From Branchinecta lynchi (Eukaryota; Arthropoda; Branchiopoda; Anostraca; Branchinectidae), in NCBI GenBank assembly GCA_023053575.1, contig JAKZAP010000013.1, positions 19,253,689-19,317,688 on the forward strand: 64,000 nt of DNA, written 5' to 3'. Shown here one piece after another: positions 27,501-34,129 of the stretch (position 1 is its first letter; each line of letters starts with the position of its first letter). The notes beneath the pieces were generated by a model. The model was given only the letters and a program-made list of their open reading frames with translations, did not search any database and had not been told where the DNA came from. A program made the translations under genes and the position numbers.

Positions 27501-30500
27501 TTCTACTGCGATTTAGCTGTTTGTACAGGTAACGTATGATGTTCTGCATAGCTCCTCCTCCGCTCGTCTGAATCAGCTGTAGAGAACGACTCAGACGGCG
27601 ACGGTATTCTTCTGCGGGGTTCTACTGCGATATAGCTGTTGTACAGGTAACAAAGTATAATGTTCTGCGTGGCTCCTCCTCCGCTCGTTTGCATCGGGTA
27701 GGGTATCATAATATATTCGACTCCGCAGGGTCGTATTGCAGAGATAGGGAGACGGATGTTTTTGGCTATTTGTTCTTGGTTGAAAAGTTGAAACTGATTT
27801 ATCATATCCGGGGATGAAGGGCGAATATTCTCGTACTGTAGATATATTTTCCATCGTGCATTCATCTAAATCTTTTTAACACCTTGTTTTTTGTCTCCAA
27901 AAGGTCGAATCAAAATAATTAATGAAGCACTTAAAAACGAGGGTCTTATTTACGCTGTCCCTTACTTGGAACAAGAACAAATGCTGTCTGTGAACGTGTC
28001 CGAAAGCACCGAAACGAACGAAAATGCTGTTCAGCATTTTATGCTAAATTTCGTTTTCGGACTTAAATTTTCGCTCAATTAATGCAGCATTATTTCAGCA
28101 TAAAATTCATCGAAAAATTCAGCAAGAATGCTAAATTTTATACTGAATTTTCAAGAAGAAACTGGGGAGTACGGCGATTCTCTCAGTGTTTTCGGAGGCA
28201 AACATAACAAATTCAAAAAGACAACTGAAATTCGGCAAACATTCAAAATTCTAAGGCAACTGGCGATCATGGCCAACGAAGAAAGGAAAGATAAGAAGTT
28301 AAGAAGGTTCGATATCAGTAGCTGATCCATTTTGTCAGCTTTATACAGCTAATTCTTGTTTCTTCTTCTTCTTCATGACTTAAATTTTGCTATTCTAGAA
28401 GTGTCAGAGAAGAAAAAAGGGAACAGCTTTCGGACAAATAAAGAAAATGCAGCATTAATGCAGCATTTACAGCAACAAAAAGCTTTCAGACACGTTCTGT
28501 ATCTCGTTATTTTTTTCTCCTTCCACGTCATTATCATAAACAATGACGAAACTAAACAAACGTTCACTTCATCAAGCATACTACTTCAAAGTGTTTAATG
28601 CCTTTGCTCCCTACCTCGTTCCAGTTCGGAGACGCCAAGATTTTAAAGTTCCGTTCACGTGCTTAGTGAATCATCAGGGGATAATTATAATTTTCAAATC
28701 TGACAGTTTAAAATGTTCAGGTTAATCTCAGTTCTTGCTCCAAACGTGTTAATATGTTGGCGAAGAATGTCAGTGACCTATAAAAGTGGATAGGTTTGTA
28801 TTAAAGCACAGGCCAAAGACCGTATTGTAGGATTAGGGTTTCAGCTTTCTTTTGACGTAAATGGTAATATCAAACTATTTCCCTGTAATATGTAGTTTAT
28901 TTTTAATATTCTTTTTCTTTTTTGGGCTTTAATTTGAGTGGCTTTGTTTGACTGTATGTTGTTTAAGTTAATGTCAGCACTCTTTTCTTCTCAGAGCTCT
29001 AAAAAGATTTATGTTATCTAGCAATTATATTTCTTCTGTCTGATTTAATTGATTCATTTTTGTTTGTGCTCGGAGGAAGATCAGACCCATGTCGCGAACA
29101 TTTTTTATTTTTCATTTTTTCTTTAGTCATATGTCTGTTGTCGTAAATTCCGTGTTGTCCTTAAATTTTAGTGTTGATGTGTGATAGTTGTTCGTTTGTT
29201 TTTTCTTTACAATGCCTTAGGCTAAAATTGTATTAATAATTTTTACAAACCCATCAGAATTAGTGAAGCGTCGTTTTTTATGCCACTGGCATGTCTGATG
29301 GTTTTAAGAAACACCAGATTTATTTATATTTGCCATTAAAATTGTACCTTACCTTACCTTTTAATTTGGAAAATATTTAGTGGGTTTGAACTGCATAATA
29401 TTCCACAGCGCCTTTCAAAGTTGGGAAAAGTCCGAACTAGGAGCAGGAACGACGACAGACATGCAGACGTGCAAATTATTCCGAGTCTGGCGTGACGCAG
29501 ATCTCTTCTCCGCGAACTTCCTTCAGAATACTACTTTAACTACGCTCCCTTCCTTATAATTTCTCAGAAAATGCTTTTTCGGTTTGGCCACATGCATTTT
29601 GAGCGCGATAAGAAGCGTAAAATTGCGGATCACAAGAAAAAAGATAAGATAAACAAAGAATATGAAAAGTTTGATACAAAAAAAATTATACAAAAAAAAA
29701 CACCATTCCTTTTCTTCTCATAGTTCGGCGAAGCGGATATTTTTTCTTCATGAGCATAGTGAATCATGTTGGAATTACAAAATAGTACGTCCTGGTGTAG
29801 CTGCGGACTTGAATGTCAGCCGTGAGCCGAGTTTTTCAGCTTTTGACATAAACAATGATCTGAACTTATTTCCTTGTATTATTTAAAACAAAAAATTATT
29901 CATCTACTGTTTCGATAGAATTACAGGATGTCAGCCATGGAATTACAAGCTTCAGAACTCGCCGCCCTCCACCACCGCTTTGTTCTGCACCTACGACTCT
30001 TTTTTTTATTTATTCACTTCAGCCGTAGCCATATGCAAAGGAAAAATATACTTTAGGGCTTTTTCACTCGGGCAGTCTCCTACGGCCGGTCGAGAAACTA
30101 ATGCAAAACTCTGGGTCGCCGCAACCTGGCCAGACTACGGTAAGCGGCCGGCCGTTACAAGTTCCAAGAGCAACTAAGCTAACAAGAGCAAAAGATTCAA
30201 AACTATAAGTCTATGACTTTAGTATGACTTTGTTTTCCTTAAAGAACCCGATTTAAATATAATGGCGATGCAACCTACTTCCGTAACTGCACGCACTCAT
30301 TCTTAAGCCCGGAGCCTCGAATTACATATGTTACATTCTGAATCCGCTAAGAAAACCTCACTAATCTTTACACTTCCCACGATCCAACAGCTTCCATGAG
30401 CAGTATGCCCCCGACGAGTGTTCGAGTACGATGATAATAAGCGTAAAATCTATTTTCTGAGTTTTGCCAAGTTTGGCTAGAAGCCAATGGGTGTGGAAAA

Positions 30501-33500
30501 GGCTTAAACAGCCATAAGTCAAGGACAATTTGTTAAAACCAGAGCTTGGTTTTAGAGTATTCCGATAGTTTTGAATATTGGAAAATAAAAGTTAATAGTG
30601 CGAGGCGTGTTTTAAATTACTGTTTGACGGCATTACTTTGCAAAAATATTCGGCGGGACCGAACTGCATCACATACCTCAGCGACGAGACGTCCGAAGCA
30701 AAATGTATGTGTTTATGACACTACTTTTTTTTTAGGTAAGTAGGTTTTTTTATTTTTAACCAAAAAATAAAATAAAATAACATTACTACTATCCCACTGC
30801 AGCAAACAAAAAGTCCTAAGGACTTGTGCTGCAATTTATTAATACTACTTGTATCTAATAACTGACTGCTCTTTAACGACAACTATGGGAAAGACGACAG
30901 ACAGAAAGACGTGAAAAAAAGCAATGTAAACTATTAAGAGGCAGACGCAACGCTTGTGACATCGATCTCCTGTTTCATGTCCCTCTGCCGGGAGCACGAT
31001 GGGTCATTCGGGCAAACCATGCGACGTCTCCCTTTTTTCCTTTATTTTTGTCGAAGTTTTTGTTTTTGTTAATGTTTTGTTTCGAGGGTAATTATTCCCT
31101 TACAGGTTCGCCTCTGGGCATTGAAGATTCCAGTTTTTTTTTAATAAACCCTTCGTTCATTCATTCCCATGTTTTACCCTAGATTTCTCGAAGTTGGCAA
31201 CCCGTTCTACAGCTGGGTCGTCTCCGGATAGTCTTGTAATGCCCGGGAGCAAGGCCGTATCCAGGGGGGGGGGGGGGTAGGGAGTTGAACCCCCCTCACC
31301 CGAAACGTACAAAAATAGTCATTTTTATAGGCTTTTCCCTCTGATCTATGTGTTTTTTGTACTTTTTTGTCCGACCAGCAGGCAAACCCCCCCCCCCCCC
31401 CCCCGAAATAAATTCCTGGATACGGGCCTGCCCGGGACCCACTACGGACACACCTGTTCGTAAATCTGCCTTGACCGTTTTTAATACCGGTTTTTAGACG
31501 TTCCTCCTTCAACCCGTTCATCACATCTGGGATGGATAAATCCATCTCTCGATTTTAATTTGTTATGAACAACCGATGAGAGAGGAGCGTCCTAAAACAT
31601 ATTAAAAACCGGTCTTGAAAACGTCTAAAAACTGAATTATGAACAGGTGTGTCCCCTCCCCACGACTGTCGAGCGCATTGACGAGGATACAATTAACCAG
31701 GGCCTAAAACCCTCCTAGTTCAAAATTGACGACAAAGTTCATGACGTACATAAGTTAGTTCAGAAGTTCAGTGTGCAAGATGTTATTCATTTTATTGGAC
31801 GTCGGCGTCTCTCCTGAAAACATCTATTCATCCATGCAGCTCATCATCTCCATATCTTTTTCATGATTTTTTTTAGGCCCAGTATGGTAATCGACTAAGT
31901 CTAAACTGTCGTTGACTTAACTTGTGTGTTTCTCTTTTTTTCCAATTTACTCCACTGTCGTCTTTTGCATATCGACGGTCATAAATAAAATAAAATAAAA
32001 ACATATATTTATATATATACAATTCACAGCCGGTTGGAGCTGACGATCCAATATGTTAAAGCAGAACTGAAACCTGACAGCCTACTATTCCTTTATTTTC
32101 CTTACAAGCAACATCACCAGTCCACCTATTTTCGGTTTTCTTTTCACAGTTGTTTCCACGCGTCTGCCGATCTAGCCTTCCCATGGTGAGTATTTTCACA
32201 ATCAAGTATGGCATGTATTTTGTGTCAAAATTGGTAAAAATGTTGCCGAGAATACATGAAATGTCGACGAGAATGCATGAAATGTAGCCGAGAATGTTGT
32301 TTTTGTCACCGAGATTTTTTCTGTGTATCCGAGACTTCAATGTTTGTTGCCGAGAATGACAAATTTGTAGCCGAGATTGCCACTGAAAAGCGTGGCTAAA
32401 TAACATGCATTCTCGGCGACATAACCTGAAATCTCGGCGACACTTTGTTCCGTCTCGGGAGCTAGATTTATGGTTTGGAACACATATCTGTATTTCTCGG
32501 TGACACGTTTTTCAGTGGCAATCTCGGCAAAAAAGTTGTCATTCTCGGCAACAAACATTGCAGTCTCGGATACGCACACAAAATCTTGGCGACAAAAGCA
32601 GCGTTCTCGGCGACATTTCGTGCATTCTCGGCAACATTTCCGCCAAATTTGACCCAAAACGCATAATCAAGCCCCGACTGTTGCGTCTTTTGCGATTGGT
32701 TCAGCTATGTAGCAAAGATTGCGCTTGATATATACTGTGCTTTCAATGTAGAGAGACCTTGCAAGAGTTAATGCATAGTAGCTGATCTATTTCTTTAGTC
32801 GGGGAATCCGAATCTGGACTGGAATGCACCATCTGTGAGCCCGCGGTGGGAAGTTAAACTGATAAACTATTCAGCAAAGCTTTAAAGCACAACTCGTACT
32901 TTTTAGGCCTACTGTTTATGCCCTAATTTTCAAAACTATCTGAATACTCCCGATGAAAAATTTATCTCAAGTAGTAGTAAGAAGTTGTACGAAAAAGTAG
33001 CATGCAGTACGAATTGATGCTGCTACATGCTTCTATGTCCAGGCTACCGTGTTACTGCATTCTACTGCATGCTACTGTTAGCAAAACTGGATGCTATTAT
33101 AGCAAGACAGGATGCTATTGGATACCACTGCTTAAGATTGGGCCAGTCCGGCGAGGAACATTAAACGATAGTATTCTTTACTATTACGTACCAATACATG
33201 CAACTTTTTGGTACAACTATCATCCAACTAATCAGGCTACCAATTTGCATCAGGCTGTTAAACTAGACCATGCTTACAACAAATTCTCCACGGTCGGGGC
33301 TGCTTTAAGCCTTTCCCCAGGTCCATCGACTTCTAGCAAAAACTCGGCAAAATTAAGAAAATCGGTTTTACCCATCAACAGCATTTGATACGCGAACACT
33401 AGTCAGCAGCATAATGCAAGTGCAAAGATTAGTGAGGGGTCGTTATTGGGTTTAGAATGTAACATTTGAGATGTGGCTCTCCAGATTAAAATGAATGAAT

Positions 33501-33674
33501 GCAATTCAGAATTAGGTTGCATTGGCATTAGGGGTGAGACGGGTCCTTTAACGGAATGCGACCTGCTTACCTTATAATTCGAGTATATTCCTGGAGGGTA
33601 GGGGGGCTGCCACAAAACAAGCAGGGTAGTTTCGTTCCTGAACCAGACAATAAACCGTCCAGGCGTGTTAGGTC
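3445..33674 (-). CDS. Ptp10D: Ptp10D-like receptor tyrosine phosphatase, seven internal exons (partial gene)
   Basis: Seven minus-strand exons carry FN3 repeats in the same order and with the same local wording as Drosophila Ptp10D. Examples are [54 protein letters not shown] and FAVSH. Every exon has AG/GT borders and successive phases agree (split codons AG+T, A+AG, G+GT, T+AT), so the chain reads open for about 400 residues. Ptp10D is a single-pass membrane receptor phosphatase; in flies it acts in axon guidance and tracheal tube formation. Only extracellular FN3 sequence is present here. The signal peptide and first FN3 domains should lie right of 33674; the remaining FN3 domains, membrane span and phosphatase domain left of 3445. 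The paralog Ptp4E is an alternative name. Family assignment is firm from remembered sequence; strict orthology is inferred. Confidence 0.93.
3895..3990. repeat. Compact palindromic member of the hammerhead foldback family
   Basis: Arms TCAGCTACGATGCTTTGGCA and its inverse (3904-3923 and about 3957-3975) face each other with only TTGCCAAGAAGGG-type sequence between them. Internal deletion has removed the CTGANGA box, leaving a hairpin of about 95 bp that could be a dead end product of the family. A separate perfect foldback, ACTGGGAAACATAT and its inverse, lies at about 3698-3728. Confidence 0.5.
4000..4480 (-). mobile_element. LINE 3' fragment with (ATTC)n tail
   Basis: On the minus strand a decayed frame ([18 protein letters not shown]) resembles the end of a LINE reverse transcriptase ORF. 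It is followed by a GCCCTTGGGC palindrome and an (ATTC)n tail at 3991-4018. The palindrome and tail match the 3' end of the full LINE at 59.1-59.2 kb. The coding part is weak. Confidence 0.45.
4508..4575 (+). repeat. tRNA-like SINE head
   Basis: CAGTGGCTCATTTGGTTAG resembles a D-arm/A box. GGTCGCGGTTTCAAGTCC, about 8 bases further on, resembles a T-arm/B box with its stem (CGCGG...). The anticodon arm is missing, so this is a truncated tRNA-like sequence, probably a SINE head. Confidence 0.4.
4968..5160 (-). repeat. TTAA-flanked MITE family, partial copy
   Basis: The sequence gaatactttaaactaggctg through gcaaaaacaggg is the inverse of part of the repeat at 17665-18045. Only the 3' half is recognisable. 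The segment up to the exon at 5504 shows nothing else recognisable. Confidence 0.4.
5504..5641 (-). CDS. Ptp10D: Ptp10D exon w6: end of an FN3 domain
   Basis: A 138-nt exon, 2 nt completing Gly, 45 codons and one trailing T before a GTAAGT donor. It reads [10 protein letters not shown], then [17 protein letters not shown] and [10 protein letters not shown], closing the FN3 domain begun in exon w5. The motifs PGAGY, FAVSH and YFQAV are shared with fly Ptp10D. The acceptor is a clean poly-T tract followed by AG. Confidence 0.95.
6402..6708. mobile_element. MITE, about 307 bp, terminal repeat CAGAGCAAAATAACAC
   Basis: The ends CAGAGCAAAATAACACTAGG...TAGCGCCAAGACCT and the inverse AGGTCTTGGCGCTA...GGTGTTATTTGGCTCT form inverted repeats of about 35 bp. 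Related copies lie at 59849-60104 (both ends), 20410-20642 (right end) and about 18382-18470 (left end). The interior carries the conserved TGTGTGCAGACC and TTTGTCTCGCTTTAA-like words. No coding capacity. Confidence 0.75.
6948..6995 (+). ncRNA. Hammerhead ribozyme-like motif (type I, very short helix III)
   Basis: The order is: helix I strand TTGAGC, core CTGAAGA (6954-6960), helix II GGACCCTT/AAGGGCC with loop GCCAAG, core GAAA (6982-6985), TAT, A, then helix I strand GCTCGA (6990-6995). All invariant hammerhead positions (CUGANGA, GAAA, UH) are present. Helix I can form six pairs, one of them G-U. Helix III is only A15.1-U16.1 with two bases between. Similar small helix III hammerheads are known in Penelope-like elements and retrozymes. 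Cleavage is predicted after A6989. Function is inferred from sequence only. Confidence 0.55.
7150..7419. mobile_element. Second hammerhead-family foldback copy
   Basis: Left arm GTCAGCTATAATGCTTTAG (7168) faces the right arm CTAAAGCATCGTACCTGAC (7350-7368). The right end ATATGTTTCAAAGTCAGCTT at about 7395 is the family terminus. The right half holds CAGC-CTGACGA (7306-7316) and a helix II, but the GAAA box has become CAAA, so this copy should be dead. It ends 49 bp before exon w5. Confidence 0.55.
7468..7759 (-). CDS. Ptp10D: Ptp10D exon w5: FN3 end plus start of the next FN3
   Basis: A 292-nt exon, phase 0 in (VSYEEVL) and phase 1 out (ACA G/GTAAGG). It contains [20 protein letters not shown], the linker [10 protein letters not shown] and a second FN3 start, [20 protein letters not shown], ending TRNDT. 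This is the best conserved segment against fly Ptp10D and fixes the family assignment. No frameshift or internal stop is present. Confidence 0.96.
8330..8456 (-). mobile_element. Hammerhead-family half copy
   Basis: Read on the minus strand: CTGAAGA (8389-8395), helix II GGACCCTT/AAGGGCT, GAAA and TATA/GCTC. Helix I is weakened by a G to C change upstream (GACC instead of GAGC). The plus-strand end AACGGATACGTCAG matches the outer arm of the other copies. Confidence 0.5.
8820..9355. repeat. Palindromic GATACCACGGT minisatellite flanking a LINE-B fragment
   Basis: The self-complementary word ACCGTGGTATCTGATACCAC recurs with variations at 8828-8950 and again at 9268-9350, joined to the word GTCGTTTTCGCAGTTA. 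Between them, on the minus strand at about 9020-9240, is a LINE-B end ([10 protein letters not shown]), followed by AGGCGAAAGCCT and an ATT-rich tail. The two blocks may be the ends of one element split by the LINE. Confidence 0.45.
9855..9935 (+). repeat. Decayed hammerhead-family right half
   Basis: CTGAAGC, GGACCCTCG, AAGTGCC and AAAATATAGCTC followed by TAGCTGACGTGTCCGTTTT align with the copy at 6954-7020. Both core boxes are mutated (CTGAAGC; AAAA for GAAA), so it cannot cleave as written. Confidence 0.5.
10020..10150. repeat. Foldback with GATTCG/CGAATC repeats
   Basis: GCAGAGATGGGCAAATGAAAGGATTCGAGT... (10035 onward) and ...GGATTCGCCCATCTCTGCA (10129-10148) form inverted ends (GAGATGGGC/GCCCATCTC) around a core rich in GATTCGAATCC. 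It looks like a small MITE of about 115 bp lying 90 bp downstream of exon w4 on the gene strand. Confidence 0.5.
10238..10341 (-). CDS. Ptp10D: Ptp10D exon w4: first half of an FN3 domain
   Basis: A 104-nt exon, 2 nt completing a Lys codon and then 34 full codons, leaving in phase 0 at a GTAATT donor. It encodes KPRPVLNL through [15 protein letters not shown], the first half of an FN3 domain with its Trp present. It has the same length and phases as exon w1, which also encodes the first half of an FN3 domain, as expected from domain duplication. The exact acceptor (tatAG rather than tatagAG) was chosen by reading frame. Confidence 0.92.
10692..10985. repeat. AGTAG-rich dispersed repeat
   Basis: An imperfect repeat of TAGTAGCAT and TAGTAGTAT words. 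A diverged copy in inverse orientation lies at about 32945-33222, so this is a dispersed element rather than a simple microsatellite. It directly abuts a copy of the TTAA MITE family (10984-11357), as does the inverse copy. Confidence 0.5.
10984..11357 (+). repeat. TTAA-flanked MITE family copy
   Basis: About 374 bp alignable with 17665-18045 and 30239-30614. Shared words include GCAACCTACTTCCG-like start sequence, GAAGTCAATGGGTCTG, AGCAGAGCTTAG and the end GCGAGGTG. The outer TTAAAG is lost at the left end. Confidence 0.6.
11562..12903 (+). mobile_element. Helentron-like non-autonomous element, family H1
   Basis: The 5' end AACAAGAGCTGCAAGCTC then ATATGGCACTTG is shared with copies at 18501, 34448 and 50294. 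The 3' end is the stem-loop TATGGCA...GGGCAAGTGCCATAAAAA shared with the same copies. The 12-bp ATATGGCACTTG near the 5' end is inverted near the 3' end, and a GACC microsatellite precedes the 3' hairpin. These traits (subterminal inverted repeats, 3' palindrome, internal repeats, no coding) fit Helentron-derived HINE/DINE-1 elements. Inside are about two diverged units of the 281-bp family repeat. No Rep/helicase ORF is present. Confidence 0.55.
13130..13185 (-). repeat. tRNA-like SINE head
   Basis: On the minus strand GTCGTGCGTTCGATTCCTAC has a B box (GTTCGATTCC) inside a possible T-stem. About 20 bp upstream is GGGTTTGTTAGTCAAGAGG. The D-arm is poor. It is probably a decayed tRNA-derived SINE. 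Confidence 0.35.
13770..13832 (+). repeat. ACTAGTGATT minisatellite
   Basis: The 28-bp phrase ATTACTAGTGATTACTAGTGG, with a short spacer GTC, repeats a little over twice. It is palindrome-rich (ACTAGT). The surrounding 12904-14130 shows nothing else recognised apart from the tRNA-like head at 13130. Confidence 0.7.
14134..14480 (+). mobile_element. CR1/L2-like LINE reverse transcriptase C-terminal fragment
   Basis: The frame reads [36 protein letters not shown], then after a +1 shift near 14335 [19 protein letters not shown] and [19 protein letters not shown]. This is the standard end of CR1/L2-type ORF2 (E-x-x-QR-x-A...SYE-x-L...L-x-RR...R-x-x-N). It is a truncated, frameshifted relic. Confidence 0.7.
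14675..14960 (+). mobile_element. LINE-A type 3' tail
   Basis: ATGGCCCAAGGGCTTCTTTT at 14681 matches the 3' UTR palindrome of the full LINE-A at 59135 (catggcccttgggctttttt). It is followed by long T runs and AT-rich sequence. Only the tail is recognisable. Confidence 0.4.
15310..15725 (-). repeat. Possible tRNA-derived SINE
   Basis: Read on the minus strand from 15725: GGTAGACTGACTAGGGTGCT (A-box-like), then GGTTCGAGTCTTGG (B box) after a poly-G tract, then a GC-rich body down to about 15310. The distance between boxes is longer than in a tRNA because of the poly-G run. The assignment is tentative. Confidence 0.3.
15730..15803 (+). repeat. Hammerhead-family remnant
   Basis: AACAGC, a shortened TGAGGGAGTCTTGCC, AAGGGCC, GAAATATC and TAGCTGAGTATTTCCGTTTT align with the right half of the family. 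The CTGANGA box is partly deleted. Confidence 0.45.
15955..16139 (-). CDS. Ptp10D: Ptp10D exon w3: C-terminal half of an FN3 domain
   Basis: A 185-nt exon. Its first base completes a Ser codon split by the intron, giving [10 protein letters not shown]; it ends one base into a codon before a perfect GTAAGT donor. It encodes the C-terminal half of an FN3 domain, with [14 protein letters not shown] and [10 protein letters not shown], the counterpart of fly Ptp10D PGKTFNVIVKTVSG and SWPATGD. The intron on its 5' side is 8.5 kb and holds two large tandem arrays. Confidence 0.94.
16250..17267. repeat. 263-bp tandem triplication facing an inverted single copy
   Basis: Three head-to-tail units start at 16467, 16730 and 16993 (period 263), nearly identical except for the last 90 bp of unit 3. 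The word ATAACAGACAACAGAA at 16278, within about 60 bp of matching sequence (16259-16321), is the inverse of part of each unit. One inverted arm therefore faces three direct arms. The peptides of about 91-98 residues read across each unit are repeat artefacts. It may be a foldback element whose right arm was amplified. Confidence 0.85.
17665..18045 (+). mobile_element. TTAA-ended MITE, about 381 bp
   Basis: It starts TTTAAAGGACCGGTTGTACT and ends GCGAGGTGTGCTTTAA. Copies lie at 30239-30614 and 10984-11357 (plus), 26281-26634 and 32881-33551 (minus), with a partial copy at 4968. The TTAA at both ends suggests TTAA target choice as in piggyBac-type elements, though the terminal repeat is only about 6 bp. 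No coding capacity. Confidence 0.65.
18382..18470 (+). repeat. Left-end fragment of the CAGAGCAAAATAACAC MITE
   Basis: AAAAATAACACTAGGCAGTAGC and AAGACTTGAACAAAGTGACA match the left end of the MITE at 6402. The rest is replaced by a Helentron-like element starting at 18501. Confidence 0.55.
18501..20410 (+). mobile_element. Helentron-like element H1 with six 281-bp tandem units
   Basis: The 5' end is AACAAGAGCTACGAGCTC followed by ATATGGCACTTG. The 3' end is a GACCGACAGACC-type microsatellite, TATATGGCACTTGGCC, GGGCAAGTGCCATAAAAA. In between, six units begin at 18545, 18825, 19107, 19388, 19668 and 19950 (280-282 bp each). Each carries CACCAAGTTTCATC, CCCAAGATTTCCGGTTGCCC, CACCGGATCCGG and CAAATATCAAGTT. 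Units are closely similar, so the array has expanded or been homogenised recently. Short open frames across units are not genes. Confidence 0.65.
20411..20642. mobile_element. Right part of the CAGAGCAAAATAACAC MITE with a 44-bp duplication
   Basis: Homologous to 6530-6708. The phrase TTTCCTCGATGTGTGCAGAC plus GCATATTGGCTTTACTAG occurs twice in tandem (20427 and 20471). It follows the 3' end of the Helentron-like copy directly, while the left end of the same MITE lies just before that copy (18382-18470). The Helentron-like element therefore seems to have inserted into this MITE. Confidence 0.65.
20800..21420 (-). mobile_element. LINE reverse transcriptase 3' fragment with AAAT tail
   Basis: On the minus strand [30 protein letters not shown], then [20 protein letters not shown] and [10 protein letters not shown] match the RT thumb/C-terminal region of LINEs of the type with SFKYLG...YC-x-x-LY...NN-x-FR-x-L. 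It ends in TATGGCCCAAGCTGGCC and an (AAAT)n tail at about 20800-20815. It is frameshifted and truncated. Confidence 0.65.
22890..23560 (+). repeat. Diverged tandem array, unit about 140 bp
   Basis: About five units beginning near 22925, 23073, 23213, 23352 and 23487 share CACACCC/CCCACCC, GGTTCAGGGGCAA or CGTTCATGGGCAA, and GGGCCCAAATTGCC. Alternate units resemble each other more, so a dimeric repeat of about 280 bp is possible. No function seen. Confidence 0.65.
24141..24417 (+). mobile_element. MITE with CTCCCGAGC hairpin
   Basis: CCGTAGTTACCACACTTACT, ACGCTCCCGAGC, AAGGTTGGAACGGTCAGCG and GAACGGAAACAAT recur at 46196-46340 (plus), 52800-52940 (minus) and 60373-60595 (minus). The outer ends TTTCCATCCTAC...GTAGTTACTACG and the inverse of GTAGTTGCTATTG...GGGTGGAAC are imperfect inverted repeats. 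About 277 bp, non-coding. Confidence 0.6.
24658..24929 (-). CDS. Ptp10D: Ptp10D exon w2: end of one FN3 domain and start of the next
   Basis: A 272-nt exon, phase 0 in and phase 2 out (donor AAG/GTAAGG). It starts VSIDPPDA, which continues the YK end of the upstream exon exactly as in fly Ptp10D. It then runs through [24 protein letters not shown] and the linker YRTVPQRP into the next FN3 domain, with its Trp in [11 protein letters not shown]. The FN3 core Tyr and Trp are intact and no stop interrupts it. The intron on its 5' side is 8.6 kb. Confidence 0.95.
25203..25963. mobile_element. hAT-like non-autonomous element, 761 bp
   Basis: CAGTGGTTCCCAACCTTTT at the left and CGGTTGGGAACCACTG at the right are textbook hAT-superfamily ends (CAG-N-GGTTCNCAACC). 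Inside both ends lies GTACCCC sequence, also inverted. The interior has only short broken frames and no recognisable transposase domain. A convincing 8-bp target duplication is not seen. Confidence 0.75.
26281..26634 (-). mobile_element. TTAA-ended MITE copy
   Basis: Inverse of the 17665-18045 repeat. It begins TTAAAGCACACCTCGCACTA and ends GGTACCACGAATCCTTTAA. Both TTAA ends are preserved. Confidence 0.65.
27467..27704. repeat. 118-bp tandem duplication
   Basis: CACTCAGACGGCG, TTCTGCGGGGTTCTACTGCG, GTACAGGTAAC, ATGTTCTGC and CTCCTCCTCCGCTCG occur at about 27471-27575 and again at 27590-27690, about 85-90% alike. Minus-strand frames through it are open but low complexity and frame-inconsistent between copies. 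Confidence 0.7.
28740..29362 (+). mobile_element. LINE-like 3' UTR with (CCTTA)n tail
   Basis: AT-rich sequence ending GCCATTAAAATTGTACC and TTACCTTACC, the kind of tail seen on CR1/L2-type LINEs. No RT coding sequence was recognised directly upstream, so the call rests on the tail alone. Confidence 0.35.
30239..30614 (+). mobile_element. TTAA-ended MITE copy
   Basis: TTAAAGAACCCGATTTAAAT through GCGAGGCGTGTTTTAA, 376 bp, alignable with 17665-18045 over its length. The segment 29363-30238 before it shows nothing recognisable. Confidence 0.65.
31250..31430. mobile_element. hAT-like MITE, 181 bp
   Basis: CAAGGCCGTATCCAGG and CCTGGATACGGGCCTG are inverted ends. They are bracketed by CCCGGGAG (31242-31249) and CCCGGGAC (31431-31438), an 8-bp target duplication with one mismatch, as expected for hAT. 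Long C and G runs sit just inside both ends. Confidence 0.75.
31450..31655. mobile_element. Foldback/MITE with GGACACACCTGTTC ends
   Basis: GGACACACCTGTTCGTAA and TTATGAACAGGTGTGTCC are inverted ends. The inner arms TTAATACCGGTTTTTAGACG and AAAACGTCTAAAAAC-type sequence also pair. It starts about 20 bp right of the hAT-like MITE. No coding. Confidence 0.65.
32090..32815. mobile_element. Foldback element with a large CCGAGA-repeat hairpin
   Basis: Arms at about 32214-32397 and 32503-32665 are inverse to each other across their length. Each is built from units of about 20 bp ending in GCCGAGAATG or its variants; the left arm has one extra 21-bp unit. The outer flanks (ACCAGTCCACCTATTTTC at the left, GTTGCGTCTTTTGCGATTGG at the right) recur at 62570-62800 without the hairpin. 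The transcript would be a long near-perfect hairpin. Confidence 0.75.
32881..33551 (-). mobile_element. TTAA-ended MITE copy interrupted by the AGTAG repeat
   Basis: TTTAAAGCACAACTCGTACT at the left and GGGTCCTTTAA at the right are the inverted family ends. The extra length (671 versus 381 bp) comes from the AGTAG-rich repeat at about 32945-33222, inverse to 10692-10985. It lies only 20 bp from exon w1. Confidence 0.6.
33571..33674 (-). CDS. Ptp10D: Ptp10D exon w1: first half of an FN3 domain
   Basis: This 104-nt exon is the most upstream one found. It enters in phase 2 (leading GA completes a codon) after a pyrimidine-rich acceptor ending CTTCCAG, and leaves in phase 0 at a GTAAGC donor. 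It encodes PNTPGRF through GIYSNYK, the N-terminal half of an FN3 domain, including the conserved Trp of strand B (LVLWQPP). The match to the third FN3 region of fly Ptp10D is nearly word for word, so at least two exons upstream of it must lie beyond this point. Confidence 0.93.
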
Positions 33675-34129
33675 CTGGAAGAAAAAAATAAATAAAATAT
33701 AAATGTACAAAAAAATAAAGAAAAAAATTGCTTGTTTGGAAGTGCTGTAAAATAACACGCATTTATGTGTATCTGTGATATGCCCTGCCATCTATTTGAA
33801 TGTGGTAAGAGTGACCGTTACCAATCTCCGAATGATCCGCGGAAGAAGACGAAGAAAAGTAAGTGCATTAAAATAAGAATTGAGAAGCCCGGATAGGTTA
33901 GCTTATTTATTTTTAAGTCAGAATTCGATTGTTGGTTTAAGTGAATTTAAATAGGATAAGATATTTACACTGTCAAGTGATCAAACTGAAAGAAGTATAA
34001 ATGTTGTGTTTGTGTTCCTTTTTCAGGGTTTTTATTGTAGGACACAAGAATAAAGGTCGCTATACTTACCTGGTTACCAGGGCCTCGCAGCCACTGTACT
34101 CTCACACACTAATGGGAGAACTCCTTGTG

